Source: Paracoccaceae bacterium
Lineage (GTDB): Bacteria; Pseudomonadota; Alphaproteobacteria; Rhodobacterales; Rhodobacteraceae
Assembly: GCA_022763485.1 (NCBI GenBank)
Contig: JALEGX010000123.1
Coordinates: 1 to 61,026, forward strand
Length of the DNA: 61,026 nucleotides
Reading direction: 5' to 3'
The notes under the pieces are model-generated. The model ran no database searches and had not been told where the DNA came from. It was given only the letters and a program-made list of their open reading frames with translations. The stretch's first letter is position 1. The number at the start of each line of letters is the position of its first letter. Of the stretch, positions 16,363 through 25,493 are shown piece by piece. Made by a program: the position numbers and the translations under genes.

Positions 16363-19300
16363 TCACTCCGCAGCCGTGGCCAGAGGGGCAGGGGCAAAGC
16401 GCGTGGGCGTCGGATCGGTGTCGTCCAGAATGGCCCGCACATGTTCGGCCAACACGCTGACATTGGGCACCAGGACCATGCTGTCATGGTCACCCGGAAC
16501 CTCGATCACCTGCAACGCCGGCGACCACCGGGTCCATTGGTTGTCCTCAAAGACATATTCTTTCTCCCGCGAGATCCAGTTGCCATTGCCGGCTTTCCAG
16601 TGGCGGTCCAGAGGTGGGCGGAACAGGGTCATCGGGCCGTTCCAGTCGCGCAGCTGATAGCAGCCGACGGCCTGGCGGAAGGCGGCCTCGATCTTGGCAT
16701 TGTTGAACTCGGCGCCCGTGCCCTGTTCGGCCGGGGCCTGTTGTCGTTTGCCAAGCTCCCAGGCGATCCGGTTGCGGGCCCATTCCGCCAGATAGGCAAT
16801 GCCCTTGCTGCGCAGTTCCTGCAGCTTGATCCGGGCCTTGTCCGGGGTCGACAGCATCGGGCGCACCGGCAGGGGCGTGTCCAGCATCACCAGCGCAGCA
16901 ACTTCCTGGCCGTCATCTTGCAGCTGTTGGGCCATTTCGTAGGCCGTGATGCCACCGCCCGAGAAACCACCAAGCAGATACGGACCTTGCGGCTGTACTT
17001 CACGGATTTCGGCCAGGTAGTCGCGCGCGGCCTCGGACACGGTGGTGTGCGGTGTGTCGTCTCCGATCAAACCACGGGCCTGCAAGCCGTAAACCGGGCG
17101 GTCCCGCCCAACCAGCAGCGCCAGCTGACGCAGGTTCAGAACATTGCCGAACATGCCTGCCACCAGGAAGAACGGCGCCTTGCCGGATCCGTCACCCGGA
17201 TGCAGCTGCACCAGATGGACGAAACGGGGACCGGAGGGCTCCTTGCTGTCAGCGGCGCCGGTATCGGCGTCATCTTCATCCACCGGACCGATCAGTTCGG
17301 CCAGTTTGGCCACGGTCGGGGCTTCGAACAGGACAGAAATCGGGAAGTCCGTGCCAAAGACGCGTTTCACCTGCGCAAACAGGCGCACCGCGATCAGCGA
17401 ATGTCCGCCAAGATCGAAGAAGCTATCTTCGACCCCGACTTGCGACACCCCCAGCAGGGACTGGAAGAACCCGGCCAGCTGTTCTTCGACAGCGGTTCGG
17501 GGGGCAACGAAATCCGTGTCCAGCTGCGGACGTTCAAAGGTCTGCGCGGTGTCTTCGGGCGCGCTGGAGGTATGGCCCGCCTGTTCGATCAACAGCGGCA
17601 GATCCATTGACGAGACCAGAACCTGCGACAGGCCGGTGGCCAGCGCGCGGGACAGGGCTTCGGGCCCGTCTTCGGGACGGATGCCGGCGGCGATGCTGTG
17701 CTGCAAACGCTGTTCGTCACGCGACAGCGGTTTGGCCAGGCGGGCCTCGCTCAGACCCAGATCATCTGCGGTGGCGTCCTGATGTGCCCGTCCAAAGTCC
17801 AGCGCCTCATCCAGCCGTTGCATCCGGAAATTTGCAATTTCAACGACAACCTGTCCCTGCGCATCAGCCAACGTGATGTCAAAGCTGGCGCGACCGTCGG
17901 ACTGGCCCTCGGTCAGGCGGACATGACTGCGCAGATCTGCGGGCAGCGGTGCATGAATGCGGATCGTCCCATAGCTGACCGGAACCCACAGCGAGCTGCC
18001 ATCATAATCCGGGACCAGATCAATGGCCCAGCCGGTCGCCAGATCCATCAGACCGGGATGCAGCAGGGTGCCGTCTGCGGTGGCCGCGGCGGGCAGCGAC
18101 AGCTCCGCCAGCCCTTCGTCCGTGCCAAAGCGGGTGCGCTCCAGCGCGTGCCAGCGCGGTCCGAAGCGCAGATGCGCCTCCTGCGGGGATTTCAGGCGGT
18201 CGGCTTGCGGTGCCGGATCGTCAGGACAGCGGGCGGCAATCTCGGCCAGCGCCAGAGGGTCCGCCGGGGCGGGCCGTTCGCCCAAGACAAGCCGCGCCTG
18301 GGCGTTCAGGGCATAGCCCCCGTCAACGGCGGAATAGACCGCAAAGCCAAAGCCATCAGCCTCGGGTTCAAGCCGCACGATCATCTGCCGGGTTTCGGCA
18401 TCCGTGACGTCCAGCGGGCGGAAGAAATAGAGGTCCTGGATGTCAAAGGCGGTGTCAAAACCAAGCGCGTTCAGCGCCTCCGCCGCCAGTTCGATATACC
18501 CGGTGCCGGGCATCAGGGCGGTGCCATCCGACAACCGGTGTTCGTTCAGAACCCAGTCATGTCCGGCGTTCAGCCCGGTGACGAAGATCGGCGCGCCGTC
18601 GGCCTCGAACCCGGCCTCTTGCAGCAAGGGCTGATCGCAGCCCGTACGCTCACTGGCGCCAGCACCACCCAGCCGTGCGTTCATCGCTTCGGCTGCCATG
18701 CCCACGTCGTTCCAGACACCCCAGTCCACCGCCAGCACCCGGGTTTTGCCACCTGCCCGGTGACGGGCATAGGCGTTCAGGTATTCATTGGCGGCGACAT
18801 AGTCGATCTGACCTGCCGGGCGGGTCGCCGTGGATGAGGACGAGAACAGGATCATCTGTTCGACCGCCCCGTCGGGGAACAAAGCATCCAGCACCCGCAG
18901 GCCGCTGATCTTGGGTGCAAAGACCTCGGCCATGCCGGTTGCGGTTTTGGTCAGGATCGGACCGTCGTCGATATGACCTGCGGCGTGGATCACGCCGGTG
19001 ATCGGACCAAAGCGGGTTTGCGCGGCCTCGATGGCGGCCTGCATCTGGCTGCTGTTGCAGACATCGGCGGCCAGTGGCAGCAGCGAACCGGACCCGATCG
19101 CTTCCAGTGCCTCAAAGGCGCGGATCCGGCGGATCATCGGATGGGCCGGGCTGTGGCTGCGTTGCAGGCGCGCCCATTCGGCACGGGGCGGCAGCCCGTC
19201 GCGGGACACAAGCACAACATTCGCCTGATAGGTCCGCAGCAGATCCTCGGCCAGGGTCAGCCCGATGCCGCCGAACCCCCCGGTGATGAAATAGGTGCCC

Positions 19301-22300
19301 CCGGTCCGGAAGCCCGGTTCATCCGCAGGCGGCAGCGGCGCTTGCCGCCACTTCATCTCAAAGCGTTTTTCGTCGCGCCAGGCGGAGGTCTGGGAGGCCG
19401 GTGTTGCCAGCAGGTCTTCCAGCAGGCGGCCGGACAGATCCGGCGCGGGCGCCTTGCGCAACCACGATCCCGAAGCTTCGGGCAGCTGGACATCGGTGGA
19501 GGCGCAGGTCATGCCGGGCACTTCGCGGGGGATGACCCCCAACGGGCCGGAAATGATCGCCTTTTCGGGATAGGGCAGCGCCTCATCCCGGACCTGCGCG
19601 GCACCCGTGGTGAACACCTGCAGATGCGGCGCGTGCTCCAGCTCGGCCCCGGCCAGCGCCTGGGCAAGATAGGTGAGCGAATAGAACCCCATCTCCATGT
19701 TGCGGTCAAAGAAGGAGGATCCGGGGCGGAACTGCTCCTGATCGGTCACCAGCCAGAAATGGGCGATCCGGTCGGGCAGCAGCCCGTGATCGGCAAGCTC
19801 GGCAATCAGCGCGTCATACCCCATCCGCCCCTCTTCGGGCGCGATCAGGTAGCTGTGGTCGCCCGCCGGGGCAAAGGTGTCGCCGGGACGCACGCGGACC
19901 ACGCGATGCCCTGCGGCCTCCAGCCGGGTCAGCGCAGGCCGGGCAAAGCCGCAGTCGTCCTCGAACACCAGCCATGTCAGCGGTTTTTCTGCCAGATCGC
20001 GCTCCACATCCAGATCGCAATCTGCAAATTGCGGTTTCCAGGCCGGGCGATACCCCCAGTCCGCGATGTCGTCGCGGCGCTCGGGAAGCGGCTGGTCCTC
20101 AACTTCGGCCCGTTTGCCGGGTTCGATGAAATAGCGGCCCCGCTGGAAGGCATAGGTCGGCAGGGGCAGCCGGTGACGCTTGGCCTCGCCCCAGATCTGG
20201 CTCCAGTCCGCCTCGACCCCGCAGGCCCACAGACGGCCGATGACCCCCAGGAAAAAGGCATCATCCGCGATGTCCTGCTCCGGGTGGCGCAATGCGCTCA
20301 GAACCTGGGCGGGAGACACATCCGGATGCATCTGCGCAAGTGAGCTGAGCGCCTTGCCGGGACCCACCTCCAGATAGACGCGGTCGGGCCGCTGCGACAG
20401 GGTCGAGATACAATCGGCGAACATCACCGCATTGCGCAATTGCCCCGTCCAATAGGCGGGATCGGTTGCCTGCTCCGGCAAAAGCGCATCGCCGGTACGG
20501 TTTGAGATGATTGTAAGTTCGGGCGCACGCAGGGTCAGCCCGCGCAGGAAGCTCTGGTATTCCTGCAAAATGGGATCCAGCATCCGCGAGTGCGCCGCGA
20601 TGTCGATCTGAATGCGCTGATGGTCGATGTCTTTTGCGGTCAGCGTCTCGGACAGGGCGTCCAGACGGTCCTGCGGGCCGCTGACGGCGGTCAGGCCGGG
20701 GGCGTTCACGCTGGCGATGTCCAGCGTGTCCCCGATGATGTCACGCAGCTCCGCCTCGGGCAGCGAGACCGACAACATGCCACCGGCGGGAACCGTGTCG
20801 AACAGGCGGCCACGCAACAGCACCAGATCGATGCAGTCCTCAAAACTCATCACGCCCGCCAGACAGGCGGCAGTGTTTTCCCCCATCGAATGGCCAACCA
20901 GCGCCGTCGGGCGCACGCCCCAGCTGATCCAGAGCTTGGCCAGCGCGTATTCGACGATCATGATCAGCGGCAGCTGCACCGAGGGTTGCGTCAGCTTGGC
21001 TTCGGCGGCGGCCTTGTCCTCGGGCTCGGGCAACCAGAGGGCACGGACGTCATGGTCGACCTGCTTTTGCAGGTGATCCAGCCCGCGGTCCATCCATTCT
21101 GCGAACTCCGGCTCTGTCTCATAAAGGTCGCGCGCCATATCGGTGTATTGCGCGCCGCCGCCGGGGAACATGAACACCACATCGGGGGCGTCCCCAAGGC
21201 GATCATGGGAAAACACCTCGCGGCTGTTACCGCTTTCCAGCAGATCCGCGGCCTCTGTCGCGGTTTCAGCAACCAGCACCCGGCGTTTGTCAAAGGCGCG
21301 GCGGCCCTGTTTCAGCGTCCAGGACACATCGGCCAGATCCAGATCGGGATTGGCGCGCAGATGCTGCGCCAGCCGTGCGGCATTGTCGTCCAGCGCAGCG
21401 CGGGATTGGGCCGACAGGCACAGGATATGAAACGGAAAATCGCTTTCATCGGAGGCGCCACGATCCGGCGCGGCCTCCAGAATGGCATGGGCATTGGTAC
21501 CGCCAACGCCCAAGGCATTGACCGCAGCCCGGCGCGGCCCCTTGTGTGAGCTCCAGTCGGCCAGCCGGTCATTCACCCGGAACGGCGAGCTGTCGAAATC
21601 AATCGCCGGGTTCGGGGCCTCATAGCCAAGCGAGGGCGGGATCTGCCCGTGATGCAGCGCAAGGGTCGTCTTTGCCAGCCCGGCAACGCCCGCGGCCGTG
21701 TCCAGATGGCCGATATTGGTTTTGACCGACCCGATCCGGCAGTAACCTTCGTCGGCGGTATCGGCGCGGTAGGCATCGGTCAGGGCCGATACCTCAATCG
21801 GGTCGCCCAGATAGGTGCCGGTGCCGTGGCATTCCACATAGTCGATAGTGTCGGCGGTGACGCCCGCGCTGTCCAGCGCCTTGCGGATCGCTTCGGACTG
21901 CCCGTCCACGGAAGGGGCCAGATAGCCGGCCTTGGCCGCCCCGTCATTGTTGATGGCCGAGCCCTTGATGACGGCCCAGATGTGGTCCCCATCGGCAATG
22001 GCATCTTCCAGCCGGCGCAGGGCCACGGCACCCGCGCCAGACCCAAACACGGTGCCCTGGGCACGATGGTCAAAGGCGTGGCAGTGGCCGTCCGGAGACA
22101 GGATCTCGTTTTCCTTGAAGACATAGCCGCGCCCCTGCGGCAGCTCGATGGTCACGCCGCCCGCCAGCGCCATGTCGCAATCGCCGTCCCGCAGCGCCTT
22201 GCAGGCGTAATGCACCGCCACCAGAGAGGTGGAACAGGCGGTCTGGATGTTGACCGAAGGGCCCTTGAGGTCAAAGACATGGCTGACGCGGGTGGTCAGG

Positions 22301-22788
22301 AAGTCCTTGTCATTGCCGGTATGGCGCAACAGGAACATGCCCACATCATCAACCAGGTGCGGGTTCGAACAGATGTTGAAATAGAAATAGCTGCCCATTC
22401 CGCAGCCCGCATACACCCCGATTGGTCCGTCGATGCTTTCGGGTGGGTGTCCGGCCACTTCCATCGCTTCCCAGGCCACCTCCAGAAACTTGCGGTGCTG
22501 GGGGTCAAGGATGGCGGCCTCTTTCGGGGAAAAGCCGAAGAAATCCGGGTCGAAGGTGTCAAACCCCTCCAGCCGCGCGGCAGAGGGGACATAATTCGGA
22601 TCTGCGAGGTTTTCCGGACGCTCGCCGGCCTCCAGCAGGGCCTCTTCATCCAGCACCTGGATCGATTCCACACCATCCCGCAGGTTGCTCCAGAACGCCT
22701 GGGCCGAGTCCGCGCCGGGCACGCAGACAGACAGGCCGACAATCGCGATATCGCCGGAATACTGCGAAGCGGGAGTTCTTTGCGTCAT
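16363..22788 (-). CDS. type I modular polyketide synthase, KS-AT-KR-DH-ACP-TE
   Basis: The 2141-aa protein holds a complete module. KS: Cys185 in TACSTS, His321 in ECHGTGT, His361 in KTNIGH. AT: Ser634 in GHSMGE, with IAAHS where HAFH or YASH normally tell malonyl from methylmalonyl, so specificity is open. KR (about 890-1370): GGFGGIG, Tyr1330, and IDD at the LDD position, which suggests a B-type ketoreductase. DH: His1417 in EHRLSDG and Asp1582 in HPGLMD. ACP: Ser1797. TE: Ser1943 in GFSGGG, Asp1970, His2101. KR standing before DH is not the usual order. ATG 22788 is chosen from family alignment and an upstream GAGAAAG. It is the first gene of the operon. Confidence 0.95.
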   Translation of the reverse strand: MTQRTPASQYSGDIAIVGLSVCVPGADSAQAFWSNLRDGVESIQVLDEEALLEAGERPENLADPNYVPSAARLEGFDTFDPDFFGFSPKEAAILDPQHRKFLEVAWEAMEVAGHPPESIDGPIGVYAGCGMGSYFYFNICSNPHLVDDVGMFLLRHTGNDKDFLTTRVSHVFDLKGPSVNIQTACSTSLVAVHYACKALRDGDCDMALAGGVTIELPQGRGYVFKENEILSPDGHCHAFDHRAQGTVFGSGAGAVALRRLEDAIADGDHIWAVIKGSAINNDGAAKAGYLAPSVDGQSEAIRKALDSAGVTADTIDYVECHGTGTYLGDPIEVSALTDAYRADTADEGYCRIGSVKTNIGHLDTAAGVAGLAKTTLALHHGQIPPSLGYEAPNPAIDFDSSPFRVNDRLADWSSHKGPRRAAVNALGVGGTNAHAILEAAPDRGASDESDFPFHILCLSAQSRAALDDNAARLAQHLRANPDLDLADVSWTLKQGRRAFDKRRVLVAETATEAADLLESGNSREVFSHDRLGDAPDVVFMFPGGGAQYTDMARDLYETEPEFAEWMDRGLDHLQKQVDHDVRALWLPEPEDKAAAEAKLTQPSVQLPLIMIVEYALAKLWISWGVRPTALVGHSMGENTAACLAGVMSFEDCIDLVLLRGRLFDTVPAGGMLSVSLPEAELRDIIGDTLDIASVNAPGLTAVSGPQDRLDALSETLTAKDIDHQRIQIDIAAHSRMLDPILQEYQSFLRGLTLRAPELTIISNRTGDALLPEQATDPAYWTGQLRNAVMFADCISTLSQRPDRVYLEVGPGKALSSLAQMHPDVSPAQVLSALRHPEQDIADDAFFLGVIGRLWACGVEADWSQIWGEAKRHRLPLPTYAFQRGRYFIEPGKRAEVEDQPLPERRDDIADWGYRPAWKPQFADCDLDVERDLAEKPLTWLVFEDDCGFARPALTRLEAAGHRVVRVRPGDTFAPAGDHSYLIAPEEGRMGYDALIAELADHGLLPDRIAHFWLVTDQEQFRPGSSFFDRNMEMGFYSLTYLAQALAGAELEHAPHLQVFTTGAAQVRDEALPYPEKAIISGPLGVIPREVPGMTCASTDVQLPEASGSWLRKAPAPDLSGRLLEDLLATPASQTSAWRDEKRFEMKWRQAPLPPADEPGFRTGGTYFITGGFGGIGLTLAEDLLRTYQANVVLVSRDGLPPRAEWARLQRSHSPAHPMIRRIRAFEALEAIGSGSLLPLAADVCNSSQMQAAIEAAQTRFGPITGVIHAAGHIDDGPILTKTATGMAEVFAPKISGLRVLDALFPDGAVEQMILFSSSSTATRPAGQIDYVAANEYLNAYARHRAGGKTRVLAVDWGVWNDVGMAAEAMNARLGGAGASERTGCDQPLLQEAGFEADGAPIFVTGLNAGHDWVLNEHRLSDGTALMPGTGYIELAAEALNALGFDTAFDIQDLYFFRPLDVTDAETRQMIVRLEPEADGFGFAVYSAVDGGYALNAQARLVLGERPAPADPLALAEIAARCPDDPAPQADRLKSPQEAHLRFGPRWHALERTRFGTDEGLAELSLPAAATADGTLLHPGLMDLATGWAIDLVPDYDGSSLWVPVSYGTIRIHAPLPADLRSHVRLTEGQSDGRASFDITLADAQGQVVVEIANFRMQRLDEALDFGRAHQDATADDLGLSEARLAKPLSRDEQRLQHSIAAGIRPEDGPEALSRALATGLSQVLVSSMDLPLLIEQAGHTSSAPEDTAQTFERPQLDTDFVAPRTAVEEQLAGFFQSLLGVSQVGVEDSFFDLGGHSLIAVRLFAQVKRVFGTDFPISVLFEAPTVAKLAELIGPVDEDDADTGAADSKEPSGPRFVHLVQLHPGDGSGKAPFFLVAGMFGNVLNLRQLALLVGRDRPVYGLQARGLIGDDTPHTTVSEAARDYLAEIREVQPQGPYLLGGFSGGGITAYEMAQQLQDDGQEVAALVMLDTPLPVRPMLSTPDKARIKLQELRSKGIAYLAEWARNRIAWELGKRQQAPAEQGTGAEFNNAKIEAAFRQAVGCYQLRDWNGPMTLFRPPLDRHWKAGNGNWISREKEYVFEDNQWTRWSPALQVIEVPGDHDSMVLVPNVSVLAEHVRAILDDTDPTPTRFAPAPLATAAE

Positions 22789-23056
22789 GGCGTCTTTCTC
22801 AACCTTCCACCGCCACACCGCAGGTCCGAAACACAGGACCAGGCGCCGGGGCGCAACATTCAAAATACGGAATAATCCGGTCTCGGATCAACCGCTGTTA
22901 CCAATCGGGGGCGGCATGGACCGCGCGGTCCGGGCTGCAAACCCCCATTTCGAGTCCCAAAGAGTGTCCCAAGGTTTTGCGGCTTGAGTAAGGATAATAT
23001 GTGTCGATTTTTGCCACATTTGAGCTCTGCGCGCGCCTTTAGGTTAGGAATGGCGC
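22789..23056. other. 268-nt leader region of the PKS-NRPS operon
   Basis: This stretch lies between the polymerase-like gene and the PKS gene, both on the minus strand. No gene is seen. It is long enough to carry a separate promoter for the seven-gene operon. A minus-strand TTGATC near 22885-22890, about 17-18 nt before an AT-rich TATTTT, is a weak promoter candidate. A perfect 14-bp palindrome at 22918-22931 is listed separately. Confidence 0.45.
22918..22931. promoter_or_regulatory. perfect 14-bp palindrome upstream of the PKS gene
   Basis: The sequence GGACCGCGCGGTCC is fully self-complementary and lies 130 nt before the PKS start, just upstream of the weak promoter candidate. In GC-rich DNA a 14-bp palindrome can arise by chance, so the operator call is tentative. 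Confidence 0.3.
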
Positions 23057-24532
23057 TTAGAGCAGCGTTCTGGGCCGGTTTTCACCCTGACGCGAACCGA
23101 TGCTGGCGCCGGCGCCGAACAGGCGCTTCGGGCCACTGACTTTGCGTTTCGGGGCCAGCTGCTCGGCGTAGCCAAGGATCGCGCCCGCGCACATCCAGGT
23201 CAGGGGCGTCAGGGTGGCGTTCAGCAGCATGTCCATCATGGTTGCGGCCAGGATCAGCGCGATGGGCGCAACCCAGGGGGACAAGGGAGCAATGCCGTTC
23301 TTTCCGGCTTTGCGCATACGCAGCACCAAAAGGCCCAGAGGTGTGGCCAGTAGGCCCATCTCTGCAATGTATCCAACCCAGCCGTAGGTGCCGAATACGA
23401 TGATCCAGCGCCCGTCGGGGACCGACAGGATCTGCCCGGTTTCATGGTGGCGCACCAGGTTGCGGCCCCAGCCGCCCCAGCCGAACCAGGTTTTCGCCTG
23501 GGCCCGGTCCAGCAGAACCTCCTCGTTTTCGAAGCGGAAATTCAGCGAATGCGCGCGGGCAGGGCTGATGGCATTGGCCTGTGCCAGGATATCATCCAGC
23601 GGCACCCAGCCCAGATTGCGCAGCATCGGGTACAGCACGCCGATTAGGGCCAGCGACAGGGCGATCTTGATTTGCAGCTTCTGTGGCGTGAACAGCACCA
23701 GAGGCAGAAAAACGAGGCCATAGGCCAGTGATGCCAGGCTTTTGCAGGCGACCAGAACGACAAAAAGGTAAGCAGTGGCAAGGATATAGCGTCCACGCTC
23801 CTTGTCGTCCGCGCTGTTGCGCACCAAAGCCGCCGTGCCCAGCAATGCGGTCACCATGAAAAAGGCCAGCCACAGCCCGTGGGGCAGGAAAACGATGGGG
23901 CGGAACCCGCCATTGCGCACCATCTGTTCCCAGCTGTGCTGGAAGAACCCGTAGATCCAGATGTTCAGCTGCGGGCTGAAGCGGATTTCAAACAGCGAGG
24001 GCAGCGAATAGAACAACCCGCCGACCGCGAAGGCCAGCAACAGCTCGCGCAGACCGGTCTCTGTCGACAGGTAGCGCCGTGCCATCAGGAAAGGCAGCAG
24101 GATCAGGATCTGGTTGATCACCACGGATCCCAGATCACGCCAGCGCAACGCCGGAAGCTGATGGGTTTCAAAGGTGATCGGCTCCGAATTCATCAGCACG
24201 CCGAACGAGATCGGATCCGTGTTGGTCAGCACGGTCGGGATCACGGACAGGACAAAGACGATGATCAGCCCCGCCGCCAGACGCGATTGCGGCAGCAGCG
24301 GCACCGATTTGCCCAGCACATAAACGCAGATCACATAGGCGCTGAGGCTTGGGATCGAATATTTGTCCATGTCCGGGACAAGCGGCAGGTCGAATTCTGC
24401 AATGGGAGGGAGCAGCAGATAGCCACCAAGGCTGCACCAGATGATCGCCCGTTCCAACGGGAGCCGTCGGAACAGGGCCAGGCAAGCTAGCGGCCAGAGC
24501 AGCAGCATGACATAGGCCAGGGAGTTGGGCAT
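23057..24532 (-). CDS. O-antigen polymerase/ligase-like membrane protein (Wzy candidate)
   Basis: The 491-aa protein has about 10-12 membrane segments and a large extracytoplasmic loop near residues 320-400, the layout of Wzy polymerases and O-antigen ligases. The loop carries many Arg/Glu/Trp residues, including WFGWGGWGRN, a motif common in this family. It probably polymerises the flipped repeat units. ATG 24532 is chosen because a membrane segment begins soon after it; an in-frame start at 24583 adds a non-hydrophobic leader. Neighbours are the PKS operon downstream on the same strand and the divergent WecG-like gene. Confidence 0.82.
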   Translation of the reverse strand: MPNSLAYVMLLLWPLACLALFRRLPLERAIIWCSLGGYLLLPPIAEFDLPLVPDMDKYSIPSLSAYVICVYVLGKSVPLLPQSRLAAGLIIVFVLSVIPTVLTNTDPISFGVLMNSEPITFETHQLPALRWRDLGSVVINQILILLPFLMARRYLSTETGLRELLLAFAVGGLFYSLPSLFEIRFSPQLNIWIYGFFQHSWEQMVRNGGFRPIVFLPHGLWLAFFMVTALLGTAALVRNSADDKERGRYILATAYLFVVLVACKSLASLAYGLVFLPLVLFTPQKLQIKIALSLALIGVLYPMLRNLGWVPLDDILAQANAISPARAHSLNFRFENEEVLLDRAQAKTWFGWGGWGRNLVRHHETGQILSVPDGRWIIVFGTYGWVGYIAEMGLLATPLGLLVLRMRKAGKNGIAPLSPWVAPIALILAATMMDMLLNATLTPLTWMCAGAILGYAEQLAPKRKVSGPKRLFGAGASIGSRQGENRPRTLL

Positions 24533-24728
24533 GGTGACGTCTTTTCTGGTTCGGATCCTGCCCGCAGGTGCGAGCCCATACAATCTGCCTCAGGATCGTG
24601 GCGCGGCCAAGGCGCGATCATGGCATCAAAGCAACGTTGCCGGACTTCCTGCGCGGCTGCGGTAGAGAAATGCGGTCGAAAAACTTAAACGGTGTGGAAA
24701 AGGTATTTCGAAAACAGGGCGACAGCGC

Positions 24729-25481
24729 GTGAAATTTGGCTTCGACGGCAGGTCCGTCACCGTGAACATTGCTGACTGGGCCGAATTGTCGGCGGAAGTG
24801 CTGCGCCGGTTTCGGGCGGGAGAGGGCTTTGCCCTGGCCACGATCAACCTGGATCATCTGGTGAAACTGCGCCGTTCTCCGGAATTTCTGGCGGCCTATG
24901 AAGGTCAGGACCTGGTGGTGGCGGATGGCTGGCCGATTGTCTGGTTGTCCCGTCTGGCCGGGCGCCCGGTGGACCTGATGCCCGGTTCTGACAGCGTTCT
25001 GCCGCTTTGCCGACTGGCGGCTCAGGCCGGTGTGCAGGTGGCGCTGGTTGGGAGCACGCAAAAGGCACTGGACGGGGCCGCACGCGTCCTATGCGAAGAG
25101 GTTCCGGGGCTGGAGATCTGTCTGCGCCATGCGCCAGCAGGCCTTTTTGACCCCACCGGGGACGAGGCGGATGCCATCTTGCATCAATTGAATGCGTCAG
25201 AGGCTGGGCTGTGTTTTCTGGCGTTGGGCGCGCCCAAGCAGGAAACGCTGGCGGCACGGGGACGCAGGATCGCGCCGCATGTGGGGTTTGCCTCCATCGG
25301 GGCCGGGCTGGATTTCCTGTCAGGGGACCAGAAACGCGCCCCGCAATGGGTGCGCAATATTGCGATGGAATGGCTCTGGCGGGCGCTCAGCAGCCCGATG
25401 CGGCTGGGCCCGCGCTATTTGCGCTGCATTCTGATCCTGCCGCGGCAGGTCTTGGCCGCGCTGCTGTTGCGGTTCAGCTGA
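24729..25481 (+). CDS. WecG/TagA/CpsF family glycosyltransferase (GT26)
   Basis: The 250-aa protein shows the GT26 signature: ATINLDHLVKLRRSPEF, VVADGWPIVWLSRL, VALVGSTQKAL, FLALGAPKQE and a C-terminal amphipathic part rich in Arg, Trp and Leu that holds such enzymes at the membrane. Family members transfer ManNAcA, ManNAc or similar sugars to lipid-linked acceptors. The start is GTG at 24729, supported by family alignment (MKFGFDGRSV). It is divergent from the polymerase-like gene across 196 nt. Confidence 0.9.
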   Translation: MKFGFDGRSVTVNIADWAELSAEVLRRFRAGEGFALATINLDHLVKLRRSPEFLAAYEGQDLVVADGWPIVWLSRLAGRPVDLMPGSDSVLPLCRLAAQAGVQVALVGSTQKALDGAARVLCEEVPGLEICLRHAPAGLFDPTGDEADAILHQLNASEAGLCFLALGAPKQETLAARGRRIAPHVGFASIGAGLDFLSGDQKRAPQWVRNIAMEWLWRALSSPMRLGPRYLRCILILPRQVLAALLLRFS

Positions 25482-25493
25482 ACGTTTCCAAAG

